From Phycisphaerales bacterium (lineage in GTDB: Bacteria; Planctomycetota; Phycisphaerae; Phycisphaerales; UBA1924), in assembly GCA_020427395.1 (NCBI GenBank), contig JAGQON010000009.1:50898-114897 (forward strand): a DNA stretch of 64,000 bases, given 5' to 3'. Made by a program: the position numbers and the translations under genes. Positions 1 to 8,824 of this stretch are shown one piece after another; within the stretch, counting starts at the first letter, position 1, and each line of letters opens with the position of its first letter. A model generated the notes under the pieces. That model was given only the letters and a program-made list of their open reading frames with translations. It did not search any database and was not told where the DNA came from.

Positions 1-1
1 C

Positions 2-1051
2 GATCTCTACGAGACCAACGACGGCGTCTACATCAACGAGAAGGCCACCGGGAGCGATCCGTTCGACGCCGATACCGACGATGACGGGATCAGAGACGGC
101 GATGAGGTGCTGGGCACCATCGATGGGCTCGATCTGCCCGCGATGGGTGCCAACCCCGTCCGGCGTACGATCTTTGTCGAGGTGGACTGGAACGAGGGCT
201 TCGTGGAGGGCGAAGAGCGAAACTTCCGCCCCACCGAAGCCGGCGTGCAACGGATCGTTGATTGCTTTGCCGATGCGCCCGTGGAGAACCCCTACGGTGG
301 TGCGCCTGGCATCGACATCATCATCGACTACGGGCAGGGCGGGGCGTTCACCGGCGGTGCGGCGCTCCCCGGCGACCCGTCGGTCTCGATCCAGTTTGAC
401 AACGAGTTCAACTTCATCAAGTCGATCTTCTTCGACTCGAACCGTAACGGATATTTCCACTACTGCCTGAGCGCTAACCGGTACAACTCGCCGGACAACG
501 GCTCATCGGGCATCGCCGAGCTGAATGGCGACGACTTCATGGTCACTCTGGCGGGCTTCTACAGCGACTACAACTTCTCCCAGACTTTCGTGCACGAGAT
601 CGGGCATAACCTCGGGCTGCGTCACGGCGGCTTTGAGAACCGCAACTGGAAGCCGAACTACAACTCGGTGATGAACTACCGCTTCCAGTTCCCGGGCAAG
701 GACATCGACGCCGATACCATCGGGGACGGGGTTCTGGACTATTCGACGGGTGACTACTTCAACATCAACGAGGCCAGCGTCCGTGAGATCGACGGCGTGG
801 CGGGCATCGGCGTTGACTTCAATGGCAACAGCGTGCTCGAGCCCCTGTCGTACCAGGCGAATCTGAACTGCTTCGCCGTGTACGCCGCCCCCTGCGCCAC
901 GATGGACGGCTGCGATGACGACACCTGCGATGTTCTCCAGGACAGCAACGACTGGGCGAACCTGAACTACTTCGGGATCACCCAGAGCACGGATCGCCGC
1001 CCCGAGGCGGTCGAGATTATCGAGTGCGACAACCCGCCCTCAACCCGCTAA
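2..1051 (+). CDS. Secreted zinc metalloprotease, 3' part only
   Basis: The gene enters from the left edge already in frame, so its signal peptide and start are outside the window. The first visible residues form an Asp-rich calcium-binding repeat (DADTDDDGIRDGDEV), typical of thrombospondin type-3-like linkers in secreted proteins. About 160 residues further on is HEIGHNLGLRHGG, the extended HExxHxxGxxH zinc site of metzincin-type proteases, with a candidate Met-turn in NSVMNY downstream. Four cysteines cluster near the C-terminus and could form disulfides. It is therefore probably an extracellular, calcium-stabilised protease. The substrate cannot be told. The visible C-terminus lacks the dockerin tail found on other secreted proteins in this window. 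Confidence 0.85.
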   Translation, partial: DLYETNDGVYINEKATGSDPFDADTDDDGIRDGDEVLGTIDGLDLPAMGANPVRRTIFVEVDWNEGFVEGEERNFRPTEAGVQRIVDCFADAPVENPYGGAPGIDIIIDYGQGGAFTGGAALPGDPSVSIQFDNEFNFIKSIFFDSNRNGYFHYCLSANRYNSPDNGSSGIAELNGDDFMVTLAGFYSDYNFSQTFVHEIGHNLGLRHGGFENRNWKPNYNSVMNYRFQFPGKDIDADTIGDGVLDYSTGDYFNINEASVREIDGVAGIGVDFNGNSVLEPLSYQANLNCFAVYAAPCATMDGCDDDTCDVLQDSNDWANLNYFGITQSTDRRPEAVEIIECDNPPSTR

Positions 1052-1079
1052 TTCGGTCCCTGCCAGCACGATTGTGACG

Positions 1080-1108
1080 CACCCGGCATGACAAGGCGGG
1101 TGTTGTCT
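1080..1108 (+). terminator. Weak terminator candidate after the metalloprotease
   Basis: CACCCG (1080-1085) can pair with CGGGTG (1097-1102) across an 11-nt loop, followed by a broken T-run (TTGTCT). The stem is short, so this is a tentative call. It sits at the expected place between the protease stop and the next gene. Confidence 0.3.
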
Positions 1109-1140
1109 GCTAGATTCTCACCACACATACGGAGCTGCCA

Positions 1141-1626
1141 GTGGTGAAAGTCACGCACATCTCGATGGACCACCCGCTCTACGAGCAGGAGAAGGCCTTA
1201 CGCACCAGCGTGCTGCTGGAGCCGATCGGGTACTCTTTTCAGGACTACCTCGACATGGCCCCCGGTCGCGAGGAAGTTTCGGAACATTTCGTCGCGATCG
1301 TGGACCACCCGAGCGGGACGCGCGTGGTCGGGACGGCAACGCTTTACATCAGCGAAGACGAGCATGGCGAGCGTGTTGGAAAGGTCCAGCAGGTGTGCGT
1401 CGATCCACAGCGGCAGGGCGAGGGGATCGGCCAGAAGCTGATGATCGCGATGGAAGCCCGCGGCTTTGGGGATCTCGGGCTGACCCAGCTGTACTGCCAC
1501 GCCCAGCTGTCCGCGCTGGGGTTCTATGAGCGCCTGGGCTGGTCGTGCGAGGACCAGACCTTCCTTGAGGCTGGGATCGAGCACAAGCGCATGTTCATCG
1601 CGGCTCCCAAACCCGCTGAGTCCTGA
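1141..1626 (+). CDS. GNAT family N-acetyltransferase
   Basis: A 161-residue protein of the usual single-domain GNAT length. Residues of about 80-105 contain the acetyl-CoA binding motif A pattern QVCVDPQRQGEGIGQKLM (the R/Q-x-x-G-x-G/A signature on QGEGIG). It is followed by the C-terminal motif around LSALGFYERLGW, where the Tyr is in the usual place for the general acid. The start is GTG with GGAG six bases upstream; an adjacent GTG is an equally good alternative. The layout is that of the ElaA/YjcF-like branch of small-molecule acetyltransferases. The acceptor substrate cannot be predicted. The gene stands alone between a protease and a Fur-family gene on the same strand. Confidence 0.85.
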   Translation: MVKVTHISMDHPLYEQEKALRTSVLLEPIGYSFQDYLDMAPGREEVSEHFVAIVDHPSGTRVVGTATLYISEDEHGERVGKVQQVCVDPQRQGEGIGQKLMIAMEARGFGDLGLTQLYCHAQLSALGFYERLGWSCEDQTFLEAGIEHKRMFIAAPKPAES

Positions 1627-1693
1627 TTCCACGCTATTTTGTCGTCGCACCCTCGAAACGAGCCTGAAATCCGGGCATAATACTGTTGTGCAG

Positions 1694-2146
1694 ATGAAGC
1701 ATCACCATCACGACCATGGGATCGCGCAGGATTCGCTTCGCGAGATCTTCGCAAAGCGAGGGCTACGCACAACGCGACAGCGTGAATCGGTCTACCGCGC
1801 CTTGTGCCAGTGCAATGAGCACCCCACGGCCGAGCAGTTGCTCTCACGGGTCCATGCGATCGACCCCGAGGTCTCGCAAGCGACCGTTTACAACACCCTG
1901 GACACACTCGTCGAGTGCGGGCTTGCTACCAGGATCCCGGCCTCTTCTAGCGGCGGTGCTTGCCGCTACGACCCGGATACAGACGAGCATGTCCATCTGG
2001 TGCTCGCCGACGGACGGATTCTGGATGTGCCCGACGATCTCTCCAAGCGGCTGATCGATGCCGTACCCGCGGAACTGCTCCAAGAGCTTTCCGATCGCCT
2101 TGGCGTGACCTGCTCTGGGATCAAGATCGAGCTCAGCGGCTCCTGA
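1694..2146 (+). CDS. Fur/PerR-family metalloregulator
   Basis: A 150-residue protein with the Fur winged-helix region at residues 12-80 (GLRTTRQRESVYRAL, then HPTAEQLL and SQATVYNTLDTLVECGL). The C-terminal half has the HVHLVLADGRILDV strand that aligns with the Fur dimerisation/metal-binding domain. The usual CxxC pairs of the structural zinc site are absent, since this region reads LADG where Fur has CxxCG. The N-terminus is unusually His-rich (MKHHHHDHG). It is presumably a metal- or peroxide-responsive DNA-binding repressor, but with altered metal ligands. Start chosen at ATG 1694; an in-frame GTG at 1688 is possible. Upstream extension of the frame only re-reads the acetyltransferase gene. 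Convergent with the next gene. Confidence 0.85.
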   Translation: MKHHHHDHGIAQDSLREIFAKRGLRTTRQRESVYRALCQCNEHPTAEQLLSRVHAIDPEVSQATVYNTLDTLVECGLATRIPASSSGGACRYDPDTDEHVHLVLADGRILDVPDDLSKRLIDAVPAELLQELSDRLGVTCSGIKIELSGS

Positions 2147-2461
2147 TCAGTCTACTTGCAATGCACGGTGAAGCAACTGCTCGTCCATCAGCACATCGAT
2201 GGGTTCGCGGCGGGTGTCTCGTGCGCAGCGACGGACCGCGATGACCTGCGAGCGGCCTAGTCGCATACGACTCGCGAGCGAGCGGAACGCATGTTCCTCG
2301 GGGCGGAGCCGGGCTCTGCGTCTGAGCAGGATCATGAGCCATGCGACGCCGACGACGATCGGGATGATCGCTGCGAGGATTGCGACGATCTGTGTCGGCG
2401 ATTGCGGCTGGTCCTGCGATTTGGGCGGGACATACAGGGTTGTGGGTTCGCTCGTCTGCAT
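2147..2461 (-). CDS. Small single-span membrane protein
   Basis: A 104-residue protein with one strong hydrophobic segment at about residues 23-46 (from IVAILAAIIPIVVG) followed by an Arg-rich stretch (LLRRRARLR), which predicts a cytoplasmic C-terminal domain by the positive-inside rule. The N-terminus is Pro/Gln-rich. I recognise no family. It starts 3 bases after the stop of the HEAT-repeat gene on the same strand, so the two are almost certainly co-transcribed and this protein may anchor or partner the HEAT protein. Its stop abuts the stop of the Fur gene, giving a fully packed convergent junction. Confidence 0.65.
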   Translation of the reverse strand: MQTSEPTTLYVPPKSQDQPQSPTQIVAILAAIIPIVVGVAWLMILLRRRARLRPEEHAFRSLASRMRLGRSQVIAVRRCARDTRREPIDVLMDEQLLHRALQVD

Positions 2462-2464
2462 CGA

Positions 2465-4597
2465 TCAGCCCTGTGCGTTCCCTGATTGGCGGGAGCTGCC
2501 GGACGCCGATTGAATCTCGGCGCTGAGACGCCGGATGCAGCGGGAGGCGCGGGATCGCAGTCGCTCGTCCTGATCAACCGAGGCGAGTTCCTCGAGCTGC
2601 GAGATGATCGGCCGCCAACCCTTGCTCAGCTTTTCTCGGTGCTGCTGGGCGATGGTGCGTTGCGCGACCCATGTGCCGGCGAGGCGGTGCATTGGGCGAG
2701 GGTCGCCCAGGAGTTCGATCAGCGATTCGTTGGCGGCCCGATCGATCTGGGTGCTGCTCCCGTTGTTGGCGAGGATCAGGCGACGGACGGCGTTGGCTCG
2801 CACTCGGTGATGGTCGTCGTCTTTATACTCGACGAGTTTCACCGGGTCGATCTCGATGCATTCCACCGCGTTGGCACGGGTCCGCTGATCACGATCGCTC
2901 AGGGCTTCGCTGAGTACATATCGCGCGGCGTTGGAATCGACGCGTGCCAGGGCCGCGACGGCGCTGGCCCTGGCCCGTTCGGGCTGGTTCTCCCCCTGCA
3001 CGACGCCGATGAGGTCGAGCTCGAAACGGCGTTCGACACCCAGAGCACGGATCATGGCGATCGCACCGTCACAGCTGGCTCGGATGCTCAGACGATCCCG
3101 CATCGCTCGGGTAAAAGCGGCGGGGTCAGACTCGAGGAGGCGACGCGCCCGCTGCCTGGAAACAGGGTGCGATGCATCATCAATGGTGAGGCGTGCAAGC
3201 TCGTCGCTGGCCAAGCGTCGCAGGGACGCGTGCGGAGAACGGGTGTTCTGTGCGCAGAGTCTCGCACGGGCTGCGCCTGCTGGCGAATCGAGCCGCGGCG
3301 GGTCGATGCCGATGGTTGTCCATCGCGTGGCCGCGTGACGAGCCACGACGGGATCCGGATCGAAGAGGAAGTCCTGGAGGTCGAGTGACGAGCAGAGGGC
3401 CGAGCAATGGAGTCGAACGCGTGTGGACTCGTCGGCCAGGAGCGGTTCGAGAAGCGCACGACTGGTTGATTCGTCCTCTCCGATCAGGTTGCTCATCGCG
3501 ATGAGGCCGATGCGTGCCTGTTCCGTGAGCGATCCGAGCTCTGATCGCTTGGGCAAGAGGCCATTCGCTTTATCGCTGCCGCGCATTCTGGCAAGTGCTG
3601 AGAGCTTATCGGCCCGTGCGGGGCGGAGGGCGAGCGTGCTCTTGGCCAGGACGATCTCGTGCTCGATGGCGGAGTCGGTGCTGCACAGGCGGTCGAGGGC
3701 GGCGGTGCTGATCGCGCTGATCGGGAGCCAACGCAAGGCTCGCTCGCGGAGCAGCGGGCAGTCGGTCCTCTTGAGCACACTGCGCAACGGTGCGTGGCTT
3801 GGGTGCTCGCGTTCGCTGAGCAGCCGTTTCATCCGCGTGGTGATCTCGCGCTCCATGGGCGTGGCGATCGATCGATCCATGAGCAGCAAGGCCGCGATGA
3901 GCGGCGATCGGCACCTGTGGGCTGCGAAAGCCCATGCCGCATCAGAGATCGCGCTCAGGAGCACGCACCGCTCCAACTCGATGACCTCGGGCTCGGCGGG
4001 GAGGGCATCGACGGGGATCTTTGCGATGGCGGCATAGTGCTCGCCAAGCAACCGCGAAGGAAGGTGCGAGAGCAAACGCAGGGCCATGCGGAGGAGCGTC
4101 TCGTCGGCGGCCTTGCGGACACGCTGCTCTTCGTCACGGAGCAGCGTGCAGACAACCTTGCCCAGTCCTGGGTCCGCGCTGTCGTGAGCGATGCTGATGG
4201 CCGCGATGCGAGATTCGACTTCGGGCGATGCGCTGAGTTCGCCAACGGCCGCGAGCCATCGATCACGGCCGAGCGCGAGGGCCAGCGGGCGCATTTCCGT
4301 GGAGAGATTGGGCCATGCCCTCGCAAGCGCGATCAATGCTTCATCGGCGTGGCGTGATCGCCAGCGAGTGGGTATCCGCGCGATGAGTTCGATCGGGCCT
4401 GATGCAGTACCTTTGCCTACGCTCGCGTCGCGCGCGTCCTGGTGAGCGGCTAACTCGATCAGCATCAGGGCTATCTGATCTCGTGATGACTTGTCGGCAT
4501 GACGCAGCGTTCGACCGAGCGCGACAATCCGATCTCGTGTGCCGAGTCTTGACGCTTGTTCAAGCGTTGATGTGGAGATGGATCGCGCTGAACTCAT
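2465..4597 (-). CDS. HEAT-repeat-like helical protein
   Basis: A 710-residue protein made almost entirely of Leu/Ala/Arg-rich amphipathic helices with recurring HEAT/PBS-lyase-type motifs. Examples are DESTRVRLHCSALCSSL, DQRTRANAVECIE and DDHHRVRANAVRRLILANN, each with the D-x-x-x-R-x-x-A spacing of HEAT repeats. There is no signal peptide, membrane segment or catalytic motif, so it is probably a cytoplasmic scaffold or protein-binding solenoid. It is followed at 3 bp by the small membrane protein, which may tether it. Planctomycetes carry many such solenoid proteins of unknown role. The start is ATG at 4597; upstream sequence is AT-rich. Confidence 0.75.
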   Translation of the reverse strand: MSSARSISTSTLEQASRLGTRDRIVALGRTLRHADKSSRDQIALMLIELAAHQDARDASVGKGTASGPIELIARIPTRWRSRHADEALIALARAWPNLSTEMRPLALALGRDRWLAAVGELSASPEVESRIAAISIAHDSADPGLGKVVCTLLRDEEQRVRKAADETLLRMALRLLSHLPSRLLGEHYAAIAKIPVDALPAEPEVIELERCVLLSAISDAAWAFAAHRCRSPLIAALLLMDRSIATPMEREITTRMKRLLSEREHPSHAPLRSVLKRTDCPLLRERALRWLPISAISTAALDRLCSTDSAIEHEIVLAKSTLALRPARADKLSALARMRGSDKANGLLPKRSELGSLTEQARIGLIAMSNLIGEDESTSRALLEPLLADESTRVRLHCSALCSSLDLQDFLFDPDPVVARHAATRWTTIGIDPPRLDSPAGAARARLCAQNTRSPHASLRRLASDELARLTIDDASHPVSRQRARRLLESDPAAFTRAMRDRLSIRASCDGAIAMIRALGVERRFELDLIGVVQGENQPERARASAVAALARVDSNAARYVLSEALSDRDQRTRANAVECIEIDPVKLVEYKDDDHHRVRANAVRRLILANNGSSTQIDRAANESLIELLGDPRPMHRLAGTWVAQRTIAQQHREKLSKGWRPIISQLEELASVDQDERLRSRASRCIRRLSAEIQSASGSSRQSGNAQG

Positions 4598-4873
4598 GTT
4601 TTGATTATGTTTGGTATACGACCGACTTCTCCAGAATTGTATCGAGATTCTCTAGGTGTTGTGGATGAACTGTGTAGAAATCTGATATGTTGTGGTCGAT
4701 TAGTGGAAACTGTCCAAAAGCATCTACTTTCTGAAAATGAACTTGGTGAAACCATGTTCGTCCCATAAGGTACTCACTTCGTCGATTTTTCGTCATCCAC
4801 ACGAAAAATCTGGGCTCAAGCGGTTTGTGCACGCTTGAAACATCACTCCCCACCTCGGCATGGGAAGGAATCC
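4598..4873. other. AT-rich divergent intergenic region
   Basis: This 276-bp stretch between the divergent HEAT-repeat and DUF2617-like genes is visibly richer in A/T than its surroundings. It must contain promoters for both genes. A short minus-strand reading frame (4605-4799, 64 residues from an internal Met) ends 7 bp before the HEAT gene start, but it has no convincing ribosome-binding site and no recognisable motif. I leave it as a weak alternative, not a gene call. Confidence 0.4.
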
Positions 4874-5428
4874 ATGACCCAAATAAAAACCGCACACATC
4901 AACAGCACTTGTCTCCAAAGTTACCAGAGCGTTCTCTATTCCCGCCCGCTGCACCCCGAGCTGTTCAGCTCGCTGGATCATCGGAGTATCACGTTCGGCC
5001 CATACCAGTTCGAGTGCTGGCTGATGGAGGGTCGACACATGTGCCGCTTTGAGATCAGCGGCGCCTGTGCCTGCGAGGTCGTCTCGGAGTCGATGCGTGG
5101 CATGCCCGATACGGGTGTGGTCGAATCGCTGCTCTGTGCAGGCGAGCGCGAGTTTGAGTATCGCTTCCCCCGCTCACAGCTCAACTACATGACCAGCGTC
5201 CAGACCGAACAGCTCAGCAACAACCTGTACCTCTCAACCTATGAGGAGCTGGATGACTTTGCTCGGGAAGACGACTCGATGGTCCACCGCTGGGAGGATG
5301 AGATCGGGCCGTGCATGAGCATCCTGAGTTACCAGCGGTTCGTGAAGGAAGTTCATGTTCAGAGCTACCACTTCATTGCCCGCGAGGGGCTGGTGCTTCG
5401 GACGCAATCGCTCTTCGAGCATGTTTGA
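4874..5428 (+). CDS. DUF2617-like protein of unknown function
   Basis: A 184-residue soluble protein. The conserved blocks LYSRPLHPELF, YMTSVQTEQLSNNLY, GPCMSILSYQRF and KEVHVQSYHF...LVLRTQSLFE match my memory of DUF2617, a family of uncharacterised proteins in Planctomycetes and Actinobacteria. The start is ATG 4874, preceded by GGAAGGAA. The longer frame from 4835 extends into AT-rich upstream sequence and is less likely. It is monocistronic and followed by a strong intrinsic terminator. No catalytic site is evident, and the family name rests on motif recall, not a search. Confidence 0.75.
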   Translation: MTQIKTAHINSTCLQSYQSVLYSRPLHPELFSSLDHRSITFGPYQFECWLMEGRHMCRFEISGACACEVVSESMRGMPDTGVVESLLCAGEREFEYRFPRSQLNYMTSVQTEQLSNNLYLSTYEELDDFAREDDSMVHRWEDEIGPCMSILSYQRFVKEVHVQSYHFIAREGLVLRTQSLFEHV

Positions 5429-5460
5429 CCCTGATTTCATGTAATGACCATCTCCGCAAA

Positions 5461-5485
5461 GACCCGGCGAATGCCGGGTTTTTTT
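5461..5485 (+). terminator. Intrinsic terminator after the DUF2617-like gene
   Basis: Perfect 6-bp GC stem CCCGGC/GCCGGG (5463-5468 with 5473-5478), GAAT tetraloop, then seven T (5479-5485). A textbook rho-independent terminator. Confidence 0.92.
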
Positions 5486-5784
5486 CGTTGGACTGCTGAG
5501 GATGGGCTTGGGGATGGTCGATGTTGGGGCTATGCTCTGTGCGATGCACGCGAATCGCCCATCACGGCAGACCGGCACGCGCCTGGAGGAGATCCAGAGC
5601 CGCCGAATTATGTGGCCCCGCTGAGGGCCCAGGGTGATCCTTCACCCCTGCCGATCCTCGCGGGGCTCGTGCCGATGACTTGCTCGGCACGCATGAGACG
5701 CGTTCACCCCCACGAATACTGACCTGAATACGATCACACACGCGGCGATCATTACCGATCGGGTGCGTGCAGGAGCCGACAGCG
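5486..5784. other. Long leader/intergenic region before ileS
   Basis: About 300 bp without a supported gene. It contains a perfect 8-bp hairpin CGTGCCGA/TCGGCACG (5668-5675 with 5684-5691, 8-nt loop), and just upstream GGGTGA can pair with TCACCC (around 5632-5648). A 26-codon frame from ATG 5544 is present but unsupported. I see no T-box specifier/antiterminator layout. The hairpins could belong to an ileS leader RNA or a small RNA. Confidence 0.4.
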
Positions 5785-8700
5785 ATGTCTGACACACAGA
5801 CCGACAAGCCGAACTACAAAAAGACCGTGAACCTGCCCAAGACCGGGTTCCCGATGAAAGCGAACCTGATCCAGAATGAGCCGGCGACGCTCAAACGCTG
5901 GGATAAGCTCGACGGCAAGGGCGGGCTCTACCAGGCAATGCGTGCCAAGGCCCAGACCTTCGATAAGAAGTTCGTCTTCCACGACGGGCCGCCCTACGCC
6001 AACGGCTCGATCCACCTCGGGCACCTGATGAACAAGTGCCTCAAGGACTTCGTGGTGCGCAGCAAGTTCATGGATGGCTACAACACCGGCTTCGTCCCGG
6101 GTTGGGACTGCCACGGGCTGCCCATCGAGCACAAGGTCATGACCGATCTGGTCGAGTCGGGCGCCGCCAAGAAGCTTGACGAGCTCGATGACGACACCCG
6201 GCGTATGGCCGTCCGCAAGGAGTGCAAAAGCTACGCGAGCAAGCAGGTGAAGCTCCAGACCGGGCAGATGCAGCGTCTGCTGACCGTCGCGGACTACGAG
6301 AACCCGTATCTGACCATGGTTCCGCGCTACGAGGGCGCGGTGCTCGATGTGCTTGCGGGTTTGTGCGAGCAGGGGCTGGTCTACAAGGCGCTCAAGCCCG
6401 TGCACTGGTCGGTCGCCAACGAGACGGCGCTGGCGGACGCGGAACTGGAATACCAGGACCGCGAGGACCTGTCGGTCTATGTCGACTTCGAGGCCGCCGA
6501 CGCGGACGCGGTGTATGACGCCTTCGGGCTGACGGGCGATGATCGTCCGGGGGCGACGCCGAGCTTCATGATCTGGACGACGACTCCATGGACGCTCCCG
6601 GCAAACCTGGCAATCGCGGTGCATGAGAAGTTCGAGTATGCGCTGGTGCGGGTTGATGGCAACATCACGGTGATGGCCGTCGATCTGGTGGCGAAGGTCT
6701 GTAAGGCGGCCAAGGCCGAGGATGTGCAGACGCTCGCGACGACAATGGGCGAGAAACTGGTCGGGCTGCGTTACAAGCACCCGTTCCGCGACGCCGCCCC
6801 CACACCCGTCAACGAGCCCGATGCGGATACGAGCGTGTGTTATAGCGTGGTCAGCGCCGACTATGTCACGCTCGAGGACGGCACCGGGCTGGTGCACACC
6901 GCACCGGGCCACGGTGCGGATGACTACCTGACTGGCCTGCGTGTCGGGCTGCCGGTCTACTGCCCGGTGCGTGGAGACGGCACCTACGACGAGTCGGTTC
7001 CCGAGTGGCTCGTCGGCAAGTCGATCTGGAAGGCGAACGACGAGGTCGCCAAGCACCTGACCGAGTCAGGACATATGTTCTACGCCCACAAGTTCATGCA
7101 TAGCTACCCGCACGACTGGCGCTCCAAGACACCGGTGATCTTCCGCTGCACCGAGCAATGGTTCGTGGATGTCAACAAGCCGACCAAGCGTGACGGCATG
7201 GGCCTGCGTGAGATGGCGCTGGCCGCGACAGGCGAGGGCGGATCGGTCAACTTCGTGCCCGCGTGGGGCCGCAACCGGATGCGGGGCATGCTCGACTCAC
7301 GCCCCGACTGGTGCATCTCGCGCCAGCGGGCATGGGGCCTGCCCATCCCGGCATTCACGATGCCCGACGGCAGCGCGTTCATGACGACCGCATCGGCGCA
7401 GGCCGTGGCGGACCTTGTGCGTGTCAAGGGGTCTGACGCGTGGTTCACCATGACGCCCAGCGAGCTGCTCGCGGGCTACGACGCGTCCAACGACCCGAAC
7501 GCGCCGGCGGCGCTCAAGGACGGGCGTGTCGGCTTCGATCAGCTCCGCAAGGGGCAGGACATCCTTGATGTCTGGTTCGAGTCAGGCTCATCGTGGAACG
7601 CGGTTATGCGCGATCGCTCGGACGGCGAGGACTATCCGATCGATCTGTACCTCGAGGGCTCCGATCAGCATCGTGGGTGGTTCCAGCTCTCGCTGCTGCC
7701 CTCGCTGGGTGTGATGGGCGAGCCGGCGTTCCGGACCCTGCTCACGCACGGGTTCATGGTGGACAAGGACGGCAAGAAACTCTCCAAGTCTCAGGGCGCG
7801 GCGCTCAAGGATCTGTTCGATCGCTACGGTGCCGATGTTCTCCGCTGGTGGGTCTGCTCGATTGCCTACGAGAATGATGTCAAGGTGGACGAGGAGTTCT
7901 TCAAGCTCGCGGGCGAAAGCTACCGCACGATCCGCAACCGCCTGCGTTTCCTGCTGAGCAACCTCGACGGATTCACGCCTGACGATTCGCTCACCTTCCC
8001 CCCCACCTCGCTGGAGGCGTTCGTTCTCGGTGAGTTTGAGAAGACACGCGCGAAAGTCATCGAGGCATACGAGCGGTACGCGTTCCACGAGGTGCACAAG
8101 CTGCTCTACAACTTCTGTAACAACACCCTCTCTGGCGAGTACCTGACGGCAGTGAAGGACCGGCTTTACTGCGACGCATTGGATTCGGTGCGTCGGCGTC
8201 GTTCGCAGCAGGCCATGTTCGTGATGTGCGACGGGATCTGCAAGCTGCTGGCTCCGGTGATGTGTCACACGGCCGACGAGGCATACCGTGAACTGCACGG
8301 CGTGGATCAGCAGGACACGGACACCTGCGTGCACCTGACGGGATTCCCCGGCGGCGTTGGCGTTGTTGCCGACGAGCACTGGGGTAAGGTCCGCGAGACG
8401 CTCGAGGGCGTGATGCGCGTGCTGGAAAGCGCCCGATCGGAGAAGGGCATCGACAACCCGCTGGATGCGGGGCTGGTGGTTCCAGATCCCAGCGGCGTGC
8501 TCGCGAAGTTCGATTCGGTTGACCTGGCCGACTATTGCGGCGTCTCTCGCCTCGCTCTTCGGGACGATGGCGAGGTCGAGGTGCTCGATCTGCGCGATCA
8601 GCCGCGGTGCGAGCGTTCTTGGAAGCGGGACGGCACTGTGAAGCTTCGAAGCGACGGGGGCATGCTCTCGGATCGCGACGCGGCGGCGTTGGGGGTCTGA
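5785..8700 (+). CDS. ileS: Isoleucyl-tRNA synthetase
   Basis: A 971-residue class I aminoacyl-tRNA synthetase that charges tRNA-Ile with isoleucine in the cytoplasm. HIGH motif at residues 77-80 (HLGH within GPPYANGSIHLGH), CP1 editing domain with WTTTPWTLPANLA, tRNA-dependent catalytic signature DVWFESGSSW, and KMSKS motif as KLSKS at 665-669. A helical anticodon-binding domain follows. The start ATG 5785 has AGGAG nine bases upstream; a GTG 18 bp earlier is less likely. The C-terminal zinc finger seems decayed: only Cys942 remains in RCERSWKRDG, and the other expected cysteines are replaced. Monocistronic, flanked by terminators. Confidence 0.97.
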   Translation: MSDTQTDKPNYKKTVNLPKTGFPMKANLIQNEPATLKRWDKLDGKGGLYQAMRAKAQTFDKKFVFHDGPPYANGSIHLGHLMNKCLKDFVVRSKFMDGYNTGFVPGWDCHGLPIEHKVMTDLVESGAAKKLDELDDDTRRMAVRKECKSYASKQVKLQTGQMQRLLTVADYENPYLTMVPRYEGAVLDVLAGLCEQGLVYKALKPVHWSVANETALADAELEYQDREDLSVYVDFEAADADAVYDAFGLTGDDRPGATPSFMIWTTTPWTLPANLAIAVHEKFEYALVRVDGNITVMAVDLVAKVCKAAKAEDVQTLATTMGEKLVGLRYKHPFRDAAPTPVNEPDADTSVCYSVVSADYVTLEDGTGLVHTAPGHGADDYLTGLRVGLPVYCPVRGDGTYDESVPEWLVGKSIWKANDEVAKHLTESGHMFYAHKFMHSYPHDWRSKTPVIFRCTEQWFVDVNKPTKRDGMGLREMALAATGEGGSVNFVPAWGRNRMRGMLDSRPDWCISRQRAWGLPIPAFTMPDGSAFMTTASAQAVADLVRVKGSDAWFTMTPSELLAGYDASNDPNAPAALKDGRVGFDQLRKGQDILDVWFESGSSWNAVMRDRSDGEDYPIDLYLEGSDQHRGWFQLSLLPSLGVMGEPAFRTLLTHGFMVDKDGKKLSKSQGAALKDLFDRYGADVLRWWVCSIAYENDVKVDEEFFKLAGESYRTIRNRLRFLLSNLDGFTPDDSLTFPPTSLEAFVLGEFEKTRAKVIEAYERYAFHEVHKLLYNFCNNTLSGEYLTAVKDRLYCDALDSVRRRRSQQAMFVMCDGICKLLAPVMCHTADEAYRELHGVDQQDTDTCVHLTGFPGGVGVVADEHWGKVRETLEGVMRVLESARSEKGIDNPLDAGLVVPDPSGVLAKFDSVDLADYCGVSRLALRDDGEVEVLDLRDQPRCERSWKRDGTVKLRSDGGMLSDRDAAALGV

Positions 8701-8741
8701 TAACCCAGTTGTGGCATCGGTCTGTGCCGCGTTGAATAGAA

Positions 8742-8776
8742 GCAACACCCGCTCTGAGAGCGGGTGTTGCCGTTTT
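8742..8776 (+). terminator. Intrinsic terminator after ileS
   Basis: A 14-nt perfect inverted repeat GCAACACCCGCTCT/AGAGCGGGTGTTGC (8742-8755 and 8757-8770) followed by CCGTTTT. The T-run is short but the stem is very strong. Confidence 0.85.
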
Positions 8777-8824
8777 GCCACAAGATCCCGAACACGCGAG
8801 GGATTCGGGCCGAAATCGGGGTTG

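Noticed and set aside
5444..5722. 92-residue plus-strand frame between the DUF2617-like gene and ileS
   Set aside because: It begins upstream of and reads through a strong intrinsic terminator, has no ribosome-binding site, and its translation is rich in Arg/Pro/Gly with no motif.
5486..5784. T-box riboswitch upstream of ileS
   Set aside because: No T-box consensus bulge, no Ile specifier loop, and no terminator/antiterminator pair could be found.
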